From positions 1,257,600 through 1,321,599 of the forward strand of contig VWZW01000879.1 of assembly GCA_013397115.1 (NCBI GenBank): a DNA stretch of 64,000 nucleotides. The letters are read 5' to 3'. The translations under genes and the position numbers were made by a program. The notes below the pieces were generated by a model. That model worked only from the letters and a program-made list of their open reading frames with translations, made no database searches and was not told the DNA's origin. Every line of letters begins with the position of its first letter. Position 1 is the first letter of the stretch. This document shows positions 1-13,109 of this stretch, piece by piece. The stretch comes from Edolisoma coerulescens. Lineage: Eukaryota > Chordata > Aves > Passeriformes > Campephagidae.

Positions 1-3000
1 TGTTTTTCAGTCAGAGGGTCAGGTGTGGTTGTTGTCTTACCAGGTGCAGATAAATCATTTAGTGCTATGCTGTTTGTTATTGGTAATGGCAAGGGAAAGT
101 TCAGGAGATCTGTTGACTGATAGAAAGTTTTTTCATTTTTTTTTATTGCTGTTTTAGGGTCAACAGAGAAGTAGAGGTCTCTGTAGGTCAGAAAGCTCCT
201 AATTCAGCATTACATTCTATAGCCATATGCTTATTAAGTCCTTAGGCATACTCAGGAAGATCGGTCTTCCTGATACATAACACAGAGCTACAGAGTTTTG
301 TGGAATTACTACTAGTAGCAGAATTTCTCAAGGATTTAGCCAAAGACATGCTTTTGACAAATATAACGCTGAATGTTGTCTTTCATATTTCCAGCTGATG
401 GCTTTCAGTTGACCCTGCTGATCAGGGCCTGCAAATTTGCCAAGTTAGAGAATTTTTGTCTTAAAAATCTAGACTGTATTTTCAGCCAAGGTGAGCTGAC
501 AGCTCCTCCAAACTGTATGGTATGGTACTGTCTGAGAAATTTAGCCTTTGATCTGCTCTCTATCTCTACTTATTCAGTGTTGGCATATTTTATGATCCTG
601 CCTTGGAAATGGAAAGCTTGACTGTTTTATTGAACTCTTGCTAACAATTGGCTCTGTATTAAAAATCACCCCTGCCAGGCCTCGGAAATACTTTACTGCT
701 GCAAGAAACCTTACGAGCATTAAGCTGAATGTGGACATTTTGTCAACGATTCTACATTTTTTCAACAATTATAGGACGTTTAGGCTTTTTATTATACTTT
801 TTTTTAAAAAATAATATAGAGGATGGTGCTGTCTGTGGCTTGCAATGGACACATATAACAATAGCCATGCAAGTTCAGCAGCACACTGTGAAAATAATTG
901 CGTCAGCAAGGACGGGGAGTAAACCCTAGAGGCGAAAGAAATCTGTGAATTAATTTCACTTGACAATTATAAGTGTGCACAAAACATACTAAGATTGAGG
1001 CAATGTAATTAGTGAAATCAAATAGTGAAACCACCAATTCAATATACATCCTTACTTTTTAATTTCCTTTTCTTTACAGTAATATACATTATTGAAGGCC
1101 ATAGTATTAACTCAGACTCTATGCCAGAATTCTAATTTTCTAAATAATAATTTTATATATATTTTTTCCCCTTTTCAAAGGATGTCCCAAACCTTTCATC
1201 TTGAACAATACCTTTTGCTATAAAAAAGTCCCAGCAGGCCTTATTCAGACTGCTAGATGGGCAAACTTTGGACTGAGTGGTTTCTGTTGGTCAAATAGCT
1301 TGACAAGGAGGGTGGGACTACAAGGTTAAATGTGTGAGAGCTATTTCTGGACAGAAAGAGCTATGTATTTCTTAGGTGCCTATTACAGAGAAGGACCGAT
1401 AGTTGTAGCTCAGTTTCAGGTGTAAGATTGTTAAAATTAATGTTATTTTCTACGTAATTCCGAAACTTAGTTCAGCATTATGTACCAAATTACCAACTCA
1501 GTTATCCTTCAATCTCAGGGAAGCCGGATTTGCACATAGTATATCCATATGGAAATTCACTATTCTGTATTTCCAACTTGGTTTTCTTTTTAAAGTACTA
1601 TCCATCTTCATTTCTGTACAATTTTTTTGTCCCTCCAGCAGTCCCCCTTCCCCGCAGCTTTTATCGCTGCCTGTGATTTAACCAGACAGATCTTTTCTTA
1701 TCACTTAGTTATTTGAGTTACCAATCTATTGCATAATTTTCTTTTCCTATCCTTCGTTGTTTTTCTTATTCATTTTCTTTCTTTTCCCCTGCTGTTTGTA
1801 CCATTAGTAAATTCTTCAGTAAGTCTGGGAAAATGTTTCCCCTTGTGATTGTAAAGGGATCTGGGATTAAGTGTTTATATCCAGCCTGCCATGGTTTGTG
1901 AATGTATTAAGACACTTAGACTCACAGGAAAGGTCAGGAAAAGTAACCTTTTTCAGCTCTACCACTCCTTAATCTCATTAGCTATCTCAAAAAGTTGTGC
2001 TTTCTCTTCTGGTGGGGGTAGCTGTATTAAAATATGTCTATAAATGGGTCTTAAATCAGCTGCGGGTAGATAAAGCATTATCCCTGAGGACCCAAAGGCT
2101 TCATACAATTTCTGAAACATGCAGACCAGTTTGTCAGAATTCGGAGTAGTGAAGAGAGGGACACTAATGAGGGTCAGCTTTCCAGCTGGTGATCCAAATC
2201 AGTAGTGCTTGACATCTTTGCAAATTATTCCCTCAGGCACCATCTTTGTGTGGTGTCATCTCTTTTGAACCATGGGCAAAATTTCACAATATGAAGCATA
2301 TTCCTGAAAAGTTGAAATATTCTCTAAGTGTAGGGCTACTTGGGTGAAGCTACTTAAGTTAAAATGTTGTTATTTGCTTGTTTTTAGAACAGTCTTTTAA
2401 TCTGCCCTTGGAACACTTACTTTTTAACATGTTTCATGCACAGATTTTTGCTTTTCCTTTTTTCTGTTTAAGGACTTTCTGCAGAATTACAATCTAATCA
2501 AAATAAGAGGATTTAATATAGAACTTGAATGCATTTTAGTGTGATATGATATTAAGCTTACCTTCAGGTAATCAAAATTTGACGTCAGATTTAAGTTGAG
2601 GCTCAACCTACAAAAAGCCTCTTTAGTGAATGTATTTTTTGAAACTGTAGCATTGGTCAGATTTGGGAGATTTTGTTAGTTGTTGTCATTGTGTGTCTGA
2701 TTTTTTTGGTTTCTTGTTCTTTTTGTTTTTCCAAGAGCTCATGGTAGCAGAATTTTCAATGTAAAAGACTGACCTACCAGAAAGTCTTGACTTTTATCTT
2801 GGAGAAATCAGGATAGAGTATTTCATGTTGGGTCTCTCACTCCATTTAGAGAATAAAATGTTCTCCACCAAGCATGCATCACAAGCAATGCTGTACTCAA
2901 TACGAATTAAAAGCTAGTGTGTCACACTGGTGGCAAATAGCATGCTTGTAGTTCAAAATACAATCTTCTGTTTTTTCTGGACAGCTCCCTAGCTTGTGAT

Positions 3001-6000
3001 TTGGCTCTGATTTAGACAGGCTCTTGGACAACTGTATTATTCAGATTATATGAGTTTGCATATATGACGAGTAGCATTTTTTGTTCGCATTTTTAATCTC
3101 ATCTTTCCCAGTGAGACAATTGTTTGTGGAGATGACTGCCTTTGAAGGCTCTGGTTTTATTTTTTTTTATTTATAGCAGCCCTATAGCTGTGTGTTCTAG
3201 TCTTCCCTGTATCTGGACAATCTGCACTTCTTTTAGTTGCTGGATGTTATTTAGGCCTAGATATCATCCTTTATTCAAAACCTTATTGCCCTGAATCTAC
3301 CTGGCAGAGCTGTTTTATGAGCATTTTACTTTTTTTCTGTGAAACAGTAAATTACTACAGGTTTTACATGAGATATAACATAGTTTTAATTTCAGGTTTA
3401 GTAGTATAATCCATTTTGATGTCATGTGAGAAGAGACAGCTTGGTAACTCTGTCGTTCAACTAGTTTACAACTCTGCCCTAGTACTTGGAGGGGCTGGTC
3501 TGACCTAAAAATAACCTTCCACTGAATTTAGTGAATTTAAATGTGCTTCTTGTTAACAAGGTTCTGGAGAGGGATCTATTGACATTTAAATTCTAGGGTA
3601 TATTTGTAGCTGGGGCTGGTCATATTTCTGTTTGCCCTGAAGTTTTTGATAAAATCAAGGTCTAAAATAGAAGGAGTAGAGAGAGAAAGATGCTTGTGTG
3701 ACTACAAGTGAAAATATTCCTCTGAATGAACTTCACACGAGGATTTGTGAAAGTGTATTTTTATACGAGTTGAATGAGTAATAAGATATAGCAAGGAAAA
3801 GTAGCTTCTGTCTTCATCACTGCAATGCATTTTGAAGAATTTTAAGAGTAACAACTGTCTTGTACAGTGAGACTTCTGGAACTCCTGTACAGAAACTGTC
3901 ACTCAATCTCCTTCTGCTCCTTGGCGTGGAGGGCCGTGCATAACAAGATTTTGGATTCACAGCTTAGTCATGTGAAGGACTTTAAATATATGGGTTTAAT
4001 ATTGAAAAAATAGACTGGTCATGAGTTTGAGATGTGTTTATATCCTTAGCTTGACTCCTTGAAACTTCAATTACTTTGAAAGAAATCAAATAGATATGCT
4101 ATTTTAATCTATCAATTTAGATTTCTTATGGGAAAAAAAGAAGCATATATATGAAAGAAGGGATCATAAAGATGTATTGTGTTGGGAAAAGCTGATGGAA
4201 GACTGCAAGAGGTCATTTTGATTTGTTCTGACTTTATGAAATGTAGATTTTAAAAATGTGTGCAGTTTATTTTACCATATTAAAAGAAATAAGTGTCCAT
4301 CAGTTATAACTGACCTCTTTATTTCAAGCAGTCTGGTGTAATTATGAAAATGGAGAAAATTTTCTTTCGCTGTTAATTTTATACATTTCTCTGATGTTGA
4401 AATCTTTTTAATTAGAGATACCAAATACTCAAAAAAAATTATTTTATGTCAACTTCTCCTCTACCTTCTTTATTACCTTTATCTTTTGCATGCCAGAGAT
4501 GAAAATTAACAATTTCTGTACAAAAATATTTCTATACAACATTATTTTATGCCTACTCTGTCATACTCTGCTTCACAGATACACATGGCATGACTCTTAC
4601 CCAATATTGTGTTTAGTAAAACCTACAAGAAAATATTTTCCTACGAAATCAGAAAACAGTTTTCAAAGATAAACTTGATTTTTTTCCACCTTTTATATTC
4701 TTTCATAAAAGGCTTCTGACATTAAAAATTGTCATGAGCTTTGAGAAACCTAACAAGTGGTGTCTGCAAAGAGGCAAATGTATGGCAATATTATAGAGAG
4801 CTTGTAACTGCAGCAACAACAAGCATATATGATCCTATTGGTGCATTTCTTCATTACTCCATGCTCAGGGCACAGTGGATGTAAGCTTTGTTCTTTTTAT
4901 GCCTTCAGCCATGGCAAACAATCAAGGTTCTGGCTGTTGCTGGAAGGATTTGCGTAACTTATGATTTGGATGATAGACCCTTCCCCCAAAGTCATCGTGT
5001 CAGGGAACAATCACTCATTGTAAACTCACCACAGCTCTGCTTGTGTGGTGCTCACTCAGTGCTGTAGGAGTCTTGCTTGGGACTTTCTCTGCAGGGGGTA
5101 AGAGGAGGCAGGGAGGTGTTAATTATCTATCTTCCTAGTTGCTTTGCAATGTGCAAATGAGGAGACAGGGTTCTGACTCTTCCTGAGGACTGCAGACTCC
5201 GAGTTGCAGGCCACTGTTATTGAAGAACAAGCAGTCTCCTCATGTTGTGTCAGTAAAGCAAAAAGCCTTGTTTTGCAGGCCATCTCGATATGTTTGGCAT
5301 AATAAGCCCATGATCACAGCTGACATTACATCCATTCAAGGACAGGGGTGTACACAGGACCTAGTTATATATAGACATTCCATTTTATTTTGCCAGCTCC
5401 TGAGGCTGCCCTTCCTAGTTTCTGAGCAAGGCAGAGGAGGGGAGAAAATTCCCCTCCTTCCCCAGAAAGTTGTCCCCTATAGCCTTTAAAGTTCCACTAA
5501 AGCTGCGGGATGATGTACAGTCTTTCTCCTGCCAGTGAGAAGTATAGAGGGCTGTGTTGCAACAGGCACGCACAAATCACCTACTAAGGTCAGTGATGAC
5601 AGTACTTGCCTTCTTAGTGGGTGCATCAGCTTTCACTTGCTCTTTTCATAAACACAGAAGAATCAGATTAGAGCTGGGTTTTTAATGGCTGAGAATTTCT
5701 CCTCTGTTTTTTTTCTCATCTCCCATTCTACCCCATTGGTGACACAAGACTCAGTCTGGGTCTGTCTCTTAGTAGCAGAAATGTTGCTGATTCCAGAGGA
5801 GAGATTCAGATCAGCAAAATATCCCGTTCCAGGAAAATCATGTCTTCAGCTCTGGGTTGTGATGTAAAAGTGTCTTTATTGCTCAGCTACAAGAAAAGTA
5901 GATTTTACTTTGACATTTCTATTCAGCATCATGGCCAGCTGGAAAATGTTAGGGTCACATGTATGCTCTTCTGTCTTCCTTTTTGGAAGATTGAATGTGG

Positions 6001-7778
6001 TTCTTGTAGGGTAGAGAATAGGCAATGAAATTGCTGCCTTCTCACAGCAGCGTGCTCCAGCTGTGCTGTGATAGGGTGATGGCTTACCACTTCTAATGTG
6101 GTATCCCAGCCTCGTGTTCTATCATGGGTTGTAGGCATCTAAACCCCTTCAAAGTCCCTGGGAGCTGCATAAGTCAAAGAGCACGTGCAATTCAGGGATT
6201 ATGCTCTTGTTCTTCAGAGGGTAAGGCGCATGCCACTGCTGCAGAATCTGGCAGTGGTGATGTGGAAACAGAGACACTGAGATCTTCCAGTGTTTCCAGT
6301 AACAGCAAGTGGGGTTTTTTTGCTACACTTCTGAACAGAAAATACCAACTAGAAAGAAGAAAATGGGTTTCCTGACTTGCTTTTTAAATTTTCTGAGTGA
6401 GAAGTAATGGAGGTTTTGAAGATGAGCTTTTATTTTGGTGATGACTTTCAATTGCATAAGTCTAGACAGCGTAACTAACCCACTCCTTGGGTTCATGTTG
6501 AATTACTATGTTTATACAAGGCTCTTTGGTACTCTTCACATCTGATGGGTAGTCAGGGACTATGTTTAGAGCACCAGCCTTTCTTTCTTTCTTTGCTTGC
6601 CAAGTAAGAGAGGTAAGGACCAGAGAAAGCTTTTCCCTAATTTAGTCTGCTTTCCAAACTTCTCCCTGCATATGGAGCTAGTGCTGGGTCAGGGGATGGA
6701 GAAGAATGGGCGAGGAAGAGATGCATTTAGGGACAGACCGGAACTCTGAAATGATTCCAAGGTTTGATCTGGCCCATAGGAAGAAGCAGGTTAGGACACT
6801 GATTCTGAAGGAGGGTTGGTATTGGCACAGAAACCTAGAGGTCTCTGCAAAAGTCCTCTATTTCTTGGGAACAGCTCAGAACCGGTATTGAGCAAAGAGG
6901 ATTAAAAGTGACCCTAATTTCCTTGCAGGAAGAGGATGGGGAGTGGTGAAAGTCTGCATTAAGTAGAACAGAAAATGTAGATCAAAATTTATTAAAGAAG
7001 ACAGGCAGACATAGTAACCACAGTTTATACTTAGGTAAGATGTTTTTACACAACTTGAGAGCTGAAAAAGTTTCCATAATCTCCATAAAGGGTATTGCAT
7101 CTGTCTTCCCTCTTTCCTAATTGCTGGGATCTGGGGACATGCTTTAAGGAATACCTAGCCATGCTTTCTTTGATTTTACCTTCTTTCTGAGCCATGTGGA
7201 CCAGATGAATGTCTACTCTGAGTTGGTAGGACCCTTTCTGCATTCCTGCAGTGGAATACAAATATCAGACTATCACAGTTTGAACCTTTTTCTTCATAAG
7301 GACAGACCAACAAAAGCAAAAATTCAGGAAGACATGACTGAACTAAAGCATCATGAGTAATCTTAGTGTTATTCAAACACAGCTTTTTGAAAATGCCTAA
7401 GAATCAAGTATATACTTTGTTGTTGGCTTTCCTAGAGTACTTCAGCATTGAAGAACTTAAAATAGCTTTTCTATCTTGAAAAAGAAGAATCATATTTACT
7501 GTAAATGAGTGAGATAAAAGTTTTTGTCAGAAATGTTTCATCCTGTTCTCATGAGAATGTTTAAGTGGGTGAGTTGAACAATATATTTCTGGAACTCAAT
7601 GGTGGACATTGCATAGAGTGTTACGCAGCATAAATGACGCACGATTTCTCTAGCTTGGAAAAATACTGGAATGTCGTTCTGCCTAAATTCATCTCCCTGG
7701 ATTTTGAAACAAAAGGGAGAGAAGAAATGTCAGCACAACTTGCAGGAAGACACTCTAGGATGTAATGAGCCATTTTCA
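1..7778. other. Unique AT-rich sequence, no gene seen
   Basis: Open frames here are all under about 90 codons, lie on both strands and resemble no protein I know, as expected by chance. I see no CR1, LTR or SINE signature and no RNA gene. Composition is AT-rich with short T- and A-runs. This could be intergenic or intronic. Confidence 0.6.
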
Positions 7779-8198
7779 GTCATCTAGCAGCAGTCCTTAC
7801 TAACCAGGGAGGTCCCAGTTGACTGGAAGTTAGCAAATGTGATGTCCATCTACAAGGAGGGCCAGAAGGAGGATCTGGGGAACTATAGGCCTGTCAGCCT
7901 GACCTTGGTGCCAACGAAGGTCATGGAGCAGATCTCTTGAGTGCCATCATGGAGCATGTGCATAACAACTAGGGGATCAGGCCCAGTTTCCTCACCAAAA
8001 GGGTTATCCAGCATTATAACAGGCTGCCCAGGGAAGTGTTGGAGTCACCATCTCTGGAGGGATTTAAAAGTGTGTAGGTGTGGCATTTAGGGACATGGGT
8101 TAGTAGTGAACTTGGCAGTGCTGGGTTTCAGTTGGACTAGATAATTTTTTAGAGGTCTTCCCCAACCTAAACAATTCTATGATTCTATGATTCTATGA
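7779..8198 (+). mobile_element. CR1 LINE fragment, internally deleted
   Basis: The left part (about 7800-7990) matches the CR1 reverse-transcriptase region. Translated, it gives the recognisable order DWKLANV, then GNYRPVSLT, then KVMEQ, with stops beyond that. Near 8000 it jumps to the CR1 3' region (gctgcccagggaag, then ggagggatttaaaag, then the block ending in gaggtcttccccaacctaa). It closes with the octamer tail typical of CR1. The sequence between these two parts, several hundred bases in an intact element, is missing, and so is everything 5' of the RT region. It cannot mobilise itself. Family assignment is from memory of CR1 consensus features, not from a search. Confidence 0.92.
8174..8198 (+). 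repeat. CR1 3'-terminal octamer repeat (attctatg x3)
   Basis: Three tandem copies of attctatg form the 3' terminus of the CR1 copy. CR1 elements end in short octamer repeats rather than poly(A), so this fixes the orientation as plus strand and shows that the 3' end is intact. Confidence 0.9.
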
Positions 8199-9838
8199 AG
8201 GGTGTGGGATTTGTGTGTTAGCTCAAAGCAAGGAGTTTCTCTCTCAAAGAAATCAATCTGTATCTATAACAGAGGATGAATTGTGAGGGCTGTCTGATCC
8301 TGAAGCATGGTCAACTTCAACCAGAGTTACTGTACTGCATCTAATGAGTGGATTTAACAGTTCATTGGAGCACATTTTCAATATTTAATTGCAGACCTCA
8401 CAGACTTCAAGGGAGGAGCAATCACAGCTTCAAGGGAAGGAAGTGAACTTTTCAATGGGCACCATGCATGAAGATATTTATCATTTCTTAGAAGACATTT
8501 GCATCATGTTTTTTGCTGTGTTGGAGTTGAAACACTCATGGGGAGAAACATATGTAAAGGAGCTGAGCTCAAGTCTTTGTTCAGAATTGTGCTGGAGTCA
8601 TTAGGGTGCTCTGTACTATATGTAAACCAAGAATGGATCAGGATAGTCTGAAACAGAAGACATGACTGGCAGTTGTGTTTCTCAGCCTTGAACTACTCCA
8701 TCATTTATTGTGACAAGATGATATTCAATAGATTCCAGATTGTTTGCTCACTTGACTGCTTGAATACAATGTTGAGGCTGTTGTTCCCAGGGCCAAATTG
8801 AGACACGGTGGTTTGAGCACCTGCTGGGTTAGACAAAACCCTTTTCCTGAGTGACTTTCTTACTCATCCTCCTGGGGACTGCTAAGCTGGCTTTGTCAGG
8901 CAAAGATCTCTGTGCCTCAGCATTCTTATGCAGCTGTCTGCAGCCTTTACTTTCTACCAACACCTTTCTGTTTAAACATCACTTATCTTGTGTATTGTGC
9001 ACCAAGGTCCCTTCTACATGGGCAGCTGGTGTTGATGGCCTTCAGCAGCAATGGCAGATGAGTTCCTCCTTTGCCTGTTGCCATACGTAGAACTTTGCTG
9101 TGCATAAAATCCTGGCAGTGTCTCAGAGCATGTGGGCAGTGCCACACAACTGGGTCCCTGGTGCTGCCTGCTGGGGCCCTTCTGAGGCCCTCGGGAGTGT
9201 GGTGACCACCTGCCAGCTGGAAGACCAGATAGGAATACTAAGCAAGTACTACAAACTCCTATTTCATTTGAGTAAATATTGTTATTGCTGGGAGCAGGAG
9301 GTACTGCCCTTTACTTTGCTGGCTTTCCTGTGCTGCCAGAGCCATAACTGGATCTTCAGGCCGTCAGTGACTTGCTTGTTTCCCTCTGAACCTGACAGCA
9401 GATACTACATATGTTGTGCTGGAGCAGGCAGCTACATCCACACATGTAGGATGTCCAAGCACCTGTGTGACAGTTCTCCTCATTCCTTTATCCCCTTTGC
9501 ATCCCACCTCTTGGAGAGCTGCCAGGTGAAGTTTCCACAGCAGAAAGTCCATGTGTACAGCCCTGTTTGGGCAACACAGAGGCTGCACCAGTGCTGCCTT
9601 TGAGGTTTTGGCTGTTAGAGCTCTTGATGACACCAAGCATACGAGGAAACCTGTCTTTGCTGGGTGAGGGGCTGCATCACAGGACTGGGCCCTGCCCTAA
9701 CAGCCCCCTATGGGGAGCCCCAGCCACCAGGGAACCACTGGACTCTGTGACACCCAGCACGATGGACTGTGCAGAGGCCTGAAGCTTCCAGGTGTTTGTC
9801 GGTGCGGACTTGGTTCAGGTGCCATGGCATGGCTGTAA
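8199..9838. other. Non-repeat stretch, locally GC-richer, no supported gene
   Basis: From about 8880 to the LTR at 9839 the sequence is richer in G and C than its surroundings. It holds an open frame at 9100-9603 (167 codons) that begins at GTG, not ATG. The translation is rich in Cys, His, Ser and Trp, with no domain, signal or repeat that I recognise. An overlapping minus-strand frame lies at 9364-9636. I regard both as chance frames in GC-richer DNA. Confidence 0.5.
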
Positions 9839-10435
9839 TGTACTGTTCTGGGTTTGGCTGGGGTAGTGATAATTTTCTTCACAGTGCTGGTATGAAGATA
9901 TGGTTTGAATTTGTGCTGAAAACAGTGCTGATAACACAGGGATGTTTTTGTTATTACTGAGCAGGGCTTACACAAAGACAAGGCCTTTTCTTCTTCTCAT
10001 CCCACCCAAGCAGTGAATGGGCTGGTGCACAAGGAGTTGTGAGGGGACACAGCTGGGACACCTGACCCCTACTGACTATAAGGATATCCCATACTATATG
10101 GCATTATGCTCTGCATATGAATATGGGAAAGAAGTAGGAAAGGGGTACATGTTGGAGTCACAGCATTTGTCTTCCCAAGTCACTGCTATATGTGATAGAG
10201 CCCTGCTCTCATGGGAGTGGATAGATACCTGCCTGCCCATGGAAAGTGGTGAATGAATTCCTTGTTTTGCCTTGCTTGTGTGCGTGCAGCTTTTGCTTTA
10301 CTTACTAAACTGTCTTTCTCTTGGTCCACAGAATTTCTCACTTCACTTTTCTGATTCTCTCCCCCTCCTGCAGGATGGAGCAGTGAGTGAGTGGCTGTGT
10401 GGTGCTTAATTGACAGCTGGGGTTAAAACATGATA
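9839..10435 (+). mobile_element. Solo LTR of an avian endogenous retrovirus
   Basis: The copy runs from tgtactgttctgggtttgg to ggggttaaaacatgata, close to the usual 5' TG and 3' CA limits of this avian LTR family, with the final CA decayed. Diagnostic blocks in order are: gtgctgaaaacagtgctgataacacaggg; tactgagcagggcttacaca; ggggacacagctgggacacc; ccatggaaagtggtgaatg; taaactgtctttctc; and gtgtggtgcttaattgacagctgg. No primer-binding site follows it, no polypurine tract precedes it and no gag/pol/env lies near, so it is most likely a solo LTR left by recombination. I could not see a clear target-site duplication. The strand follows the family consensus as I remember it (an attaaa-like signal ahead of the T-rich 3' part), which is an inference. 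Confidence 0.88.
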
Positions 10436-12939
10436 TGCACAAAGCTTAAAAATGTACCTGCTGAGAGGCTATGTAGATGTGTGAGTCCTCATGTTATGTG
10501 CATCCTTGTGGGTGTGTGTTGTTTTCTCCTTAATGAGCTTGGCAAGGATTTCTGGAGTGGAAGGAAGGCAGAAGAGAGGAAGAGTTTGTTCTCCTTTGTA
10601 CCATGTGGCACACTTTCCTCTTAAGCTGATTTATGTAGCAAGTTATTTGCAATTGTGGGGACCTGTGACACTTGGCAACAGCAATGGAGTTAGGTCTTCT
10701 TGTGGCACATTGCAGTAGGGATTTAAAAGCCACAATAATGAGCCTTGTATTTGCCAGGAGGTGGTGGGTAGTGTAGCGTGGGCTCTGGTGACACGTAGGG
10801 AAGATGTTTTTATGGCAGTTCTGGAAAAAGTTGGTGTACTTTGCTTTCCTCTGTGGGTAACTGGACTTGGTGACTCAGGTGATATTTTCAAGACATGTGC
10901 ACCCTGTTCTAAGCACTAACCTGCCTTTGACAGGAGATGATAGGTCAGATCCTGCAGACTTCAAAATTCATTTCATTTCCAATAACTCCTTCCAACGAGT
11001 CTGGGGTTTTCATGTTGCCCTTGATAAACCTGGAAATGTTTTAGGTTAGATACCATACAGCTAGGGAATTTTGCAGGTTTCTGCTTTCAAATAAAACAAC
11101 ACTAATAAATGAGAGTACTTGCAATGTGCAATGTACAATGTGGCTTTTCAAAGGTCCCTAGAAGATTAAGGAATATGTCAGGGGGTGAGTGCAGTGCCAT
11201 TTTTCTTCCTTTCTGTGAGTTACAGCAAGCAGTGGGTTCATCAGCTGTTTCACATGTTTTGATAGAGACAATGCAAGCAAGCCTTTCTAAATCTGTGCTC
11301 TCGCTAACTCTCCTGCTATTCCTTTGCTGGAAAACAATCTTGTCTTACCAGTTGATGTTTTACTCTGTACTATTATGCCCTGTTTGTTTCTCTCTTTTTT
11401 TTTTGTCACCTTATCTGTCCCAGGAAGTTGTAGCTTTCTGTTTTATTACATGAAACAGGAATATTTCCAGGATATGTACAGCTATGCTCTTGAACTTGTG
11501 ACATTTAAAGGGCAATAGAATGCTAATGTGACTAATAAAACAGGAAAATGGCTTTATATAAGTCAATGTGAAAATGGCTCAACCTACCTTTTAAATGGAC
11601 TAAATTAAACAACATTCATTGATGGAGCATGGAGGGAGGCTGCAAAACTTGGGCGATACAGAGAGCACTGTAAAAAACAAAGCAAGCTCTTGTCATTCTC
11701 TTTCGACACATTTAAAAAAGATCCAGCCAACTTTTACTATGATGGGGACTCCTTACCACCTATTTTCTGCAGATGATAATTCACAAGAGTAATTGGCTGT
11801 ATGTTTTTGATTTGTTTTCATTCTGCTGTGGAAAATGCTATAACCTAAAAGCAATTTTACTGGATTTTTTACGTTGAATTTTGGATTTTTCTTTGAACAT
11901 GTACAGTAAAGTTCTACATTTTATAGTTCAGTATTTCTAGCTAATGCTATGAGCCCTATGACAACTGTATCTATTATATTTGCAGATCAGATCCTTTCTG
12001 AACAATACGAAGGCTGTGCTGATTCTAAGTGTATGGCATGTGGCCACTAAGTCATGAAATTATGTGTATGGATTGAAAATGAAGGAAAGCACCCATCAGT
12101 TTTACCGTTTTGACCTATCCTTTCCACCTTAATCAAAGTTTCTCAGTCGACATGGAAAAACACCAAGCTTTTTGGATTATTACAATAGTCAAAAGGCCTC
12201 AAATAATAAGAAAAATTTGTGATTATTACCCACAGTAATTCTAAGCTATGTCATTATTCTGAATACAATTCGTTTGTTTGATTAAAGGTATCCTTATGAA
12301 GGAAATTTGGGGATTTAAAGTTGGGAGTGTCCCATGTGTGTGTGCTAAAGCTTGCTACTTGCAGTAAGAGAATTATAGGTATTTTTTTCTGTTTCTTTAA
12401 CAACAACAATGAACAACAAACCCCAATTACTCAGAGAGTAAGCAGCAGATACAGATCTTATATGACAGCTTAAAAGCACTCTTGACTAATTAACATTAAA
12501 AGCTTATTAAAATATTGTTTTCTTTAATGCAAGTTATTCTTTCATCTTTTCCAGTAATGCATCATCTATTAAATTTTTGATGTGGAAAATTAGTGCTTCA
12601 GGTCTGAAGAGAGTGACAAGCATAGTGTAGAGAGTGTGACAAGAATAATACTTGAGCTATAATTTCAGGGTTAATAGTGCAGGTTCACCCTTCCTAGTGG
12701 AACAGAAATGTGGAAACCTAATGAAAACTCCATGCTGTAATTTAAGTTTTGTCTTAACTCCAAACAATCAGTGATACCGATGGATTATTACACATTGATT
12801 TTACAATATATAGAAAGATTTATTATGGCTCTTTTTGGTTCCAGTACCACAAGGCACCTTCTCTTCTCCTGTCTGTGTGCCCTGCTCTTGTTATTCTAGC
12901 TTAAGTGCTTCCTGCCACTGAGGGAGCTTGTTATGTTGG
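10436..12939. other. Unique sequence between two LTRs, no gene seen
   Basis: About 2.5 kb separates the two plus-strand LTRs. I find no primer-binding site, polypurine tract or retroviral gene remnant in it. The two LTRs also belong to different subfamilies, so they are not the two ends of one provirus. Open frames are short; the largest, 114 codons at 11109-11453, is unrecognised. Confidence 0.55.
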
Positions 12940-12982
12940 TGTCCTAGTTCTGGCCAGGACAGAGTTAATTTTTTTTACAGTA

Positions 12983-13109
12983 GCTGGGTGTGGTGGTCCC
13001 TACCTCTAGTTAGTTCCAGCTGAAAGGGAGGCTGAGCTCACTGGATCACTTGAGCCCAGGAATCTTAATTTCCTTTTACAATTTGTCGAAGGCTGCAGTG
13101 CGCTGTGAC
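12983..13109 (+). pseudogene. 7SL (SRP) RNA Alu-domain-like segment
   Basis: Several blocks appear in the order found in 7SL RNA. The 5' end is gctgggtgtggtgg (12983-12996). Next come ccagct, gggaggctgag (13026-13036), ggatcacttgagcccagga (13043-13061) and ggctgcagtgcgctgtg (13091-13107). About 29 bases at 13062-13090 are extra relative to 7SL, and a few bases are inserted near 13010. The gtgcgct motif is the 7SL form, not the primate Alu form. The S domain and 3' end are absent and no poly(A) tail follows. The hairpin pairings are eroded, so this is not a working SRP RNA. It sits inside the LTR at 12940-13564. Confidence 0.8.

Noticed and set aside
12983..13109. Primate Alu sequence, possible human contamination
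   Set aside because: Only the left-arm, 7SL-like part is present; the gtgcgct motif is the 7SL form rather than the Alu form; there is no right arm or poly(A); and it is embedded between avian LTR ends.
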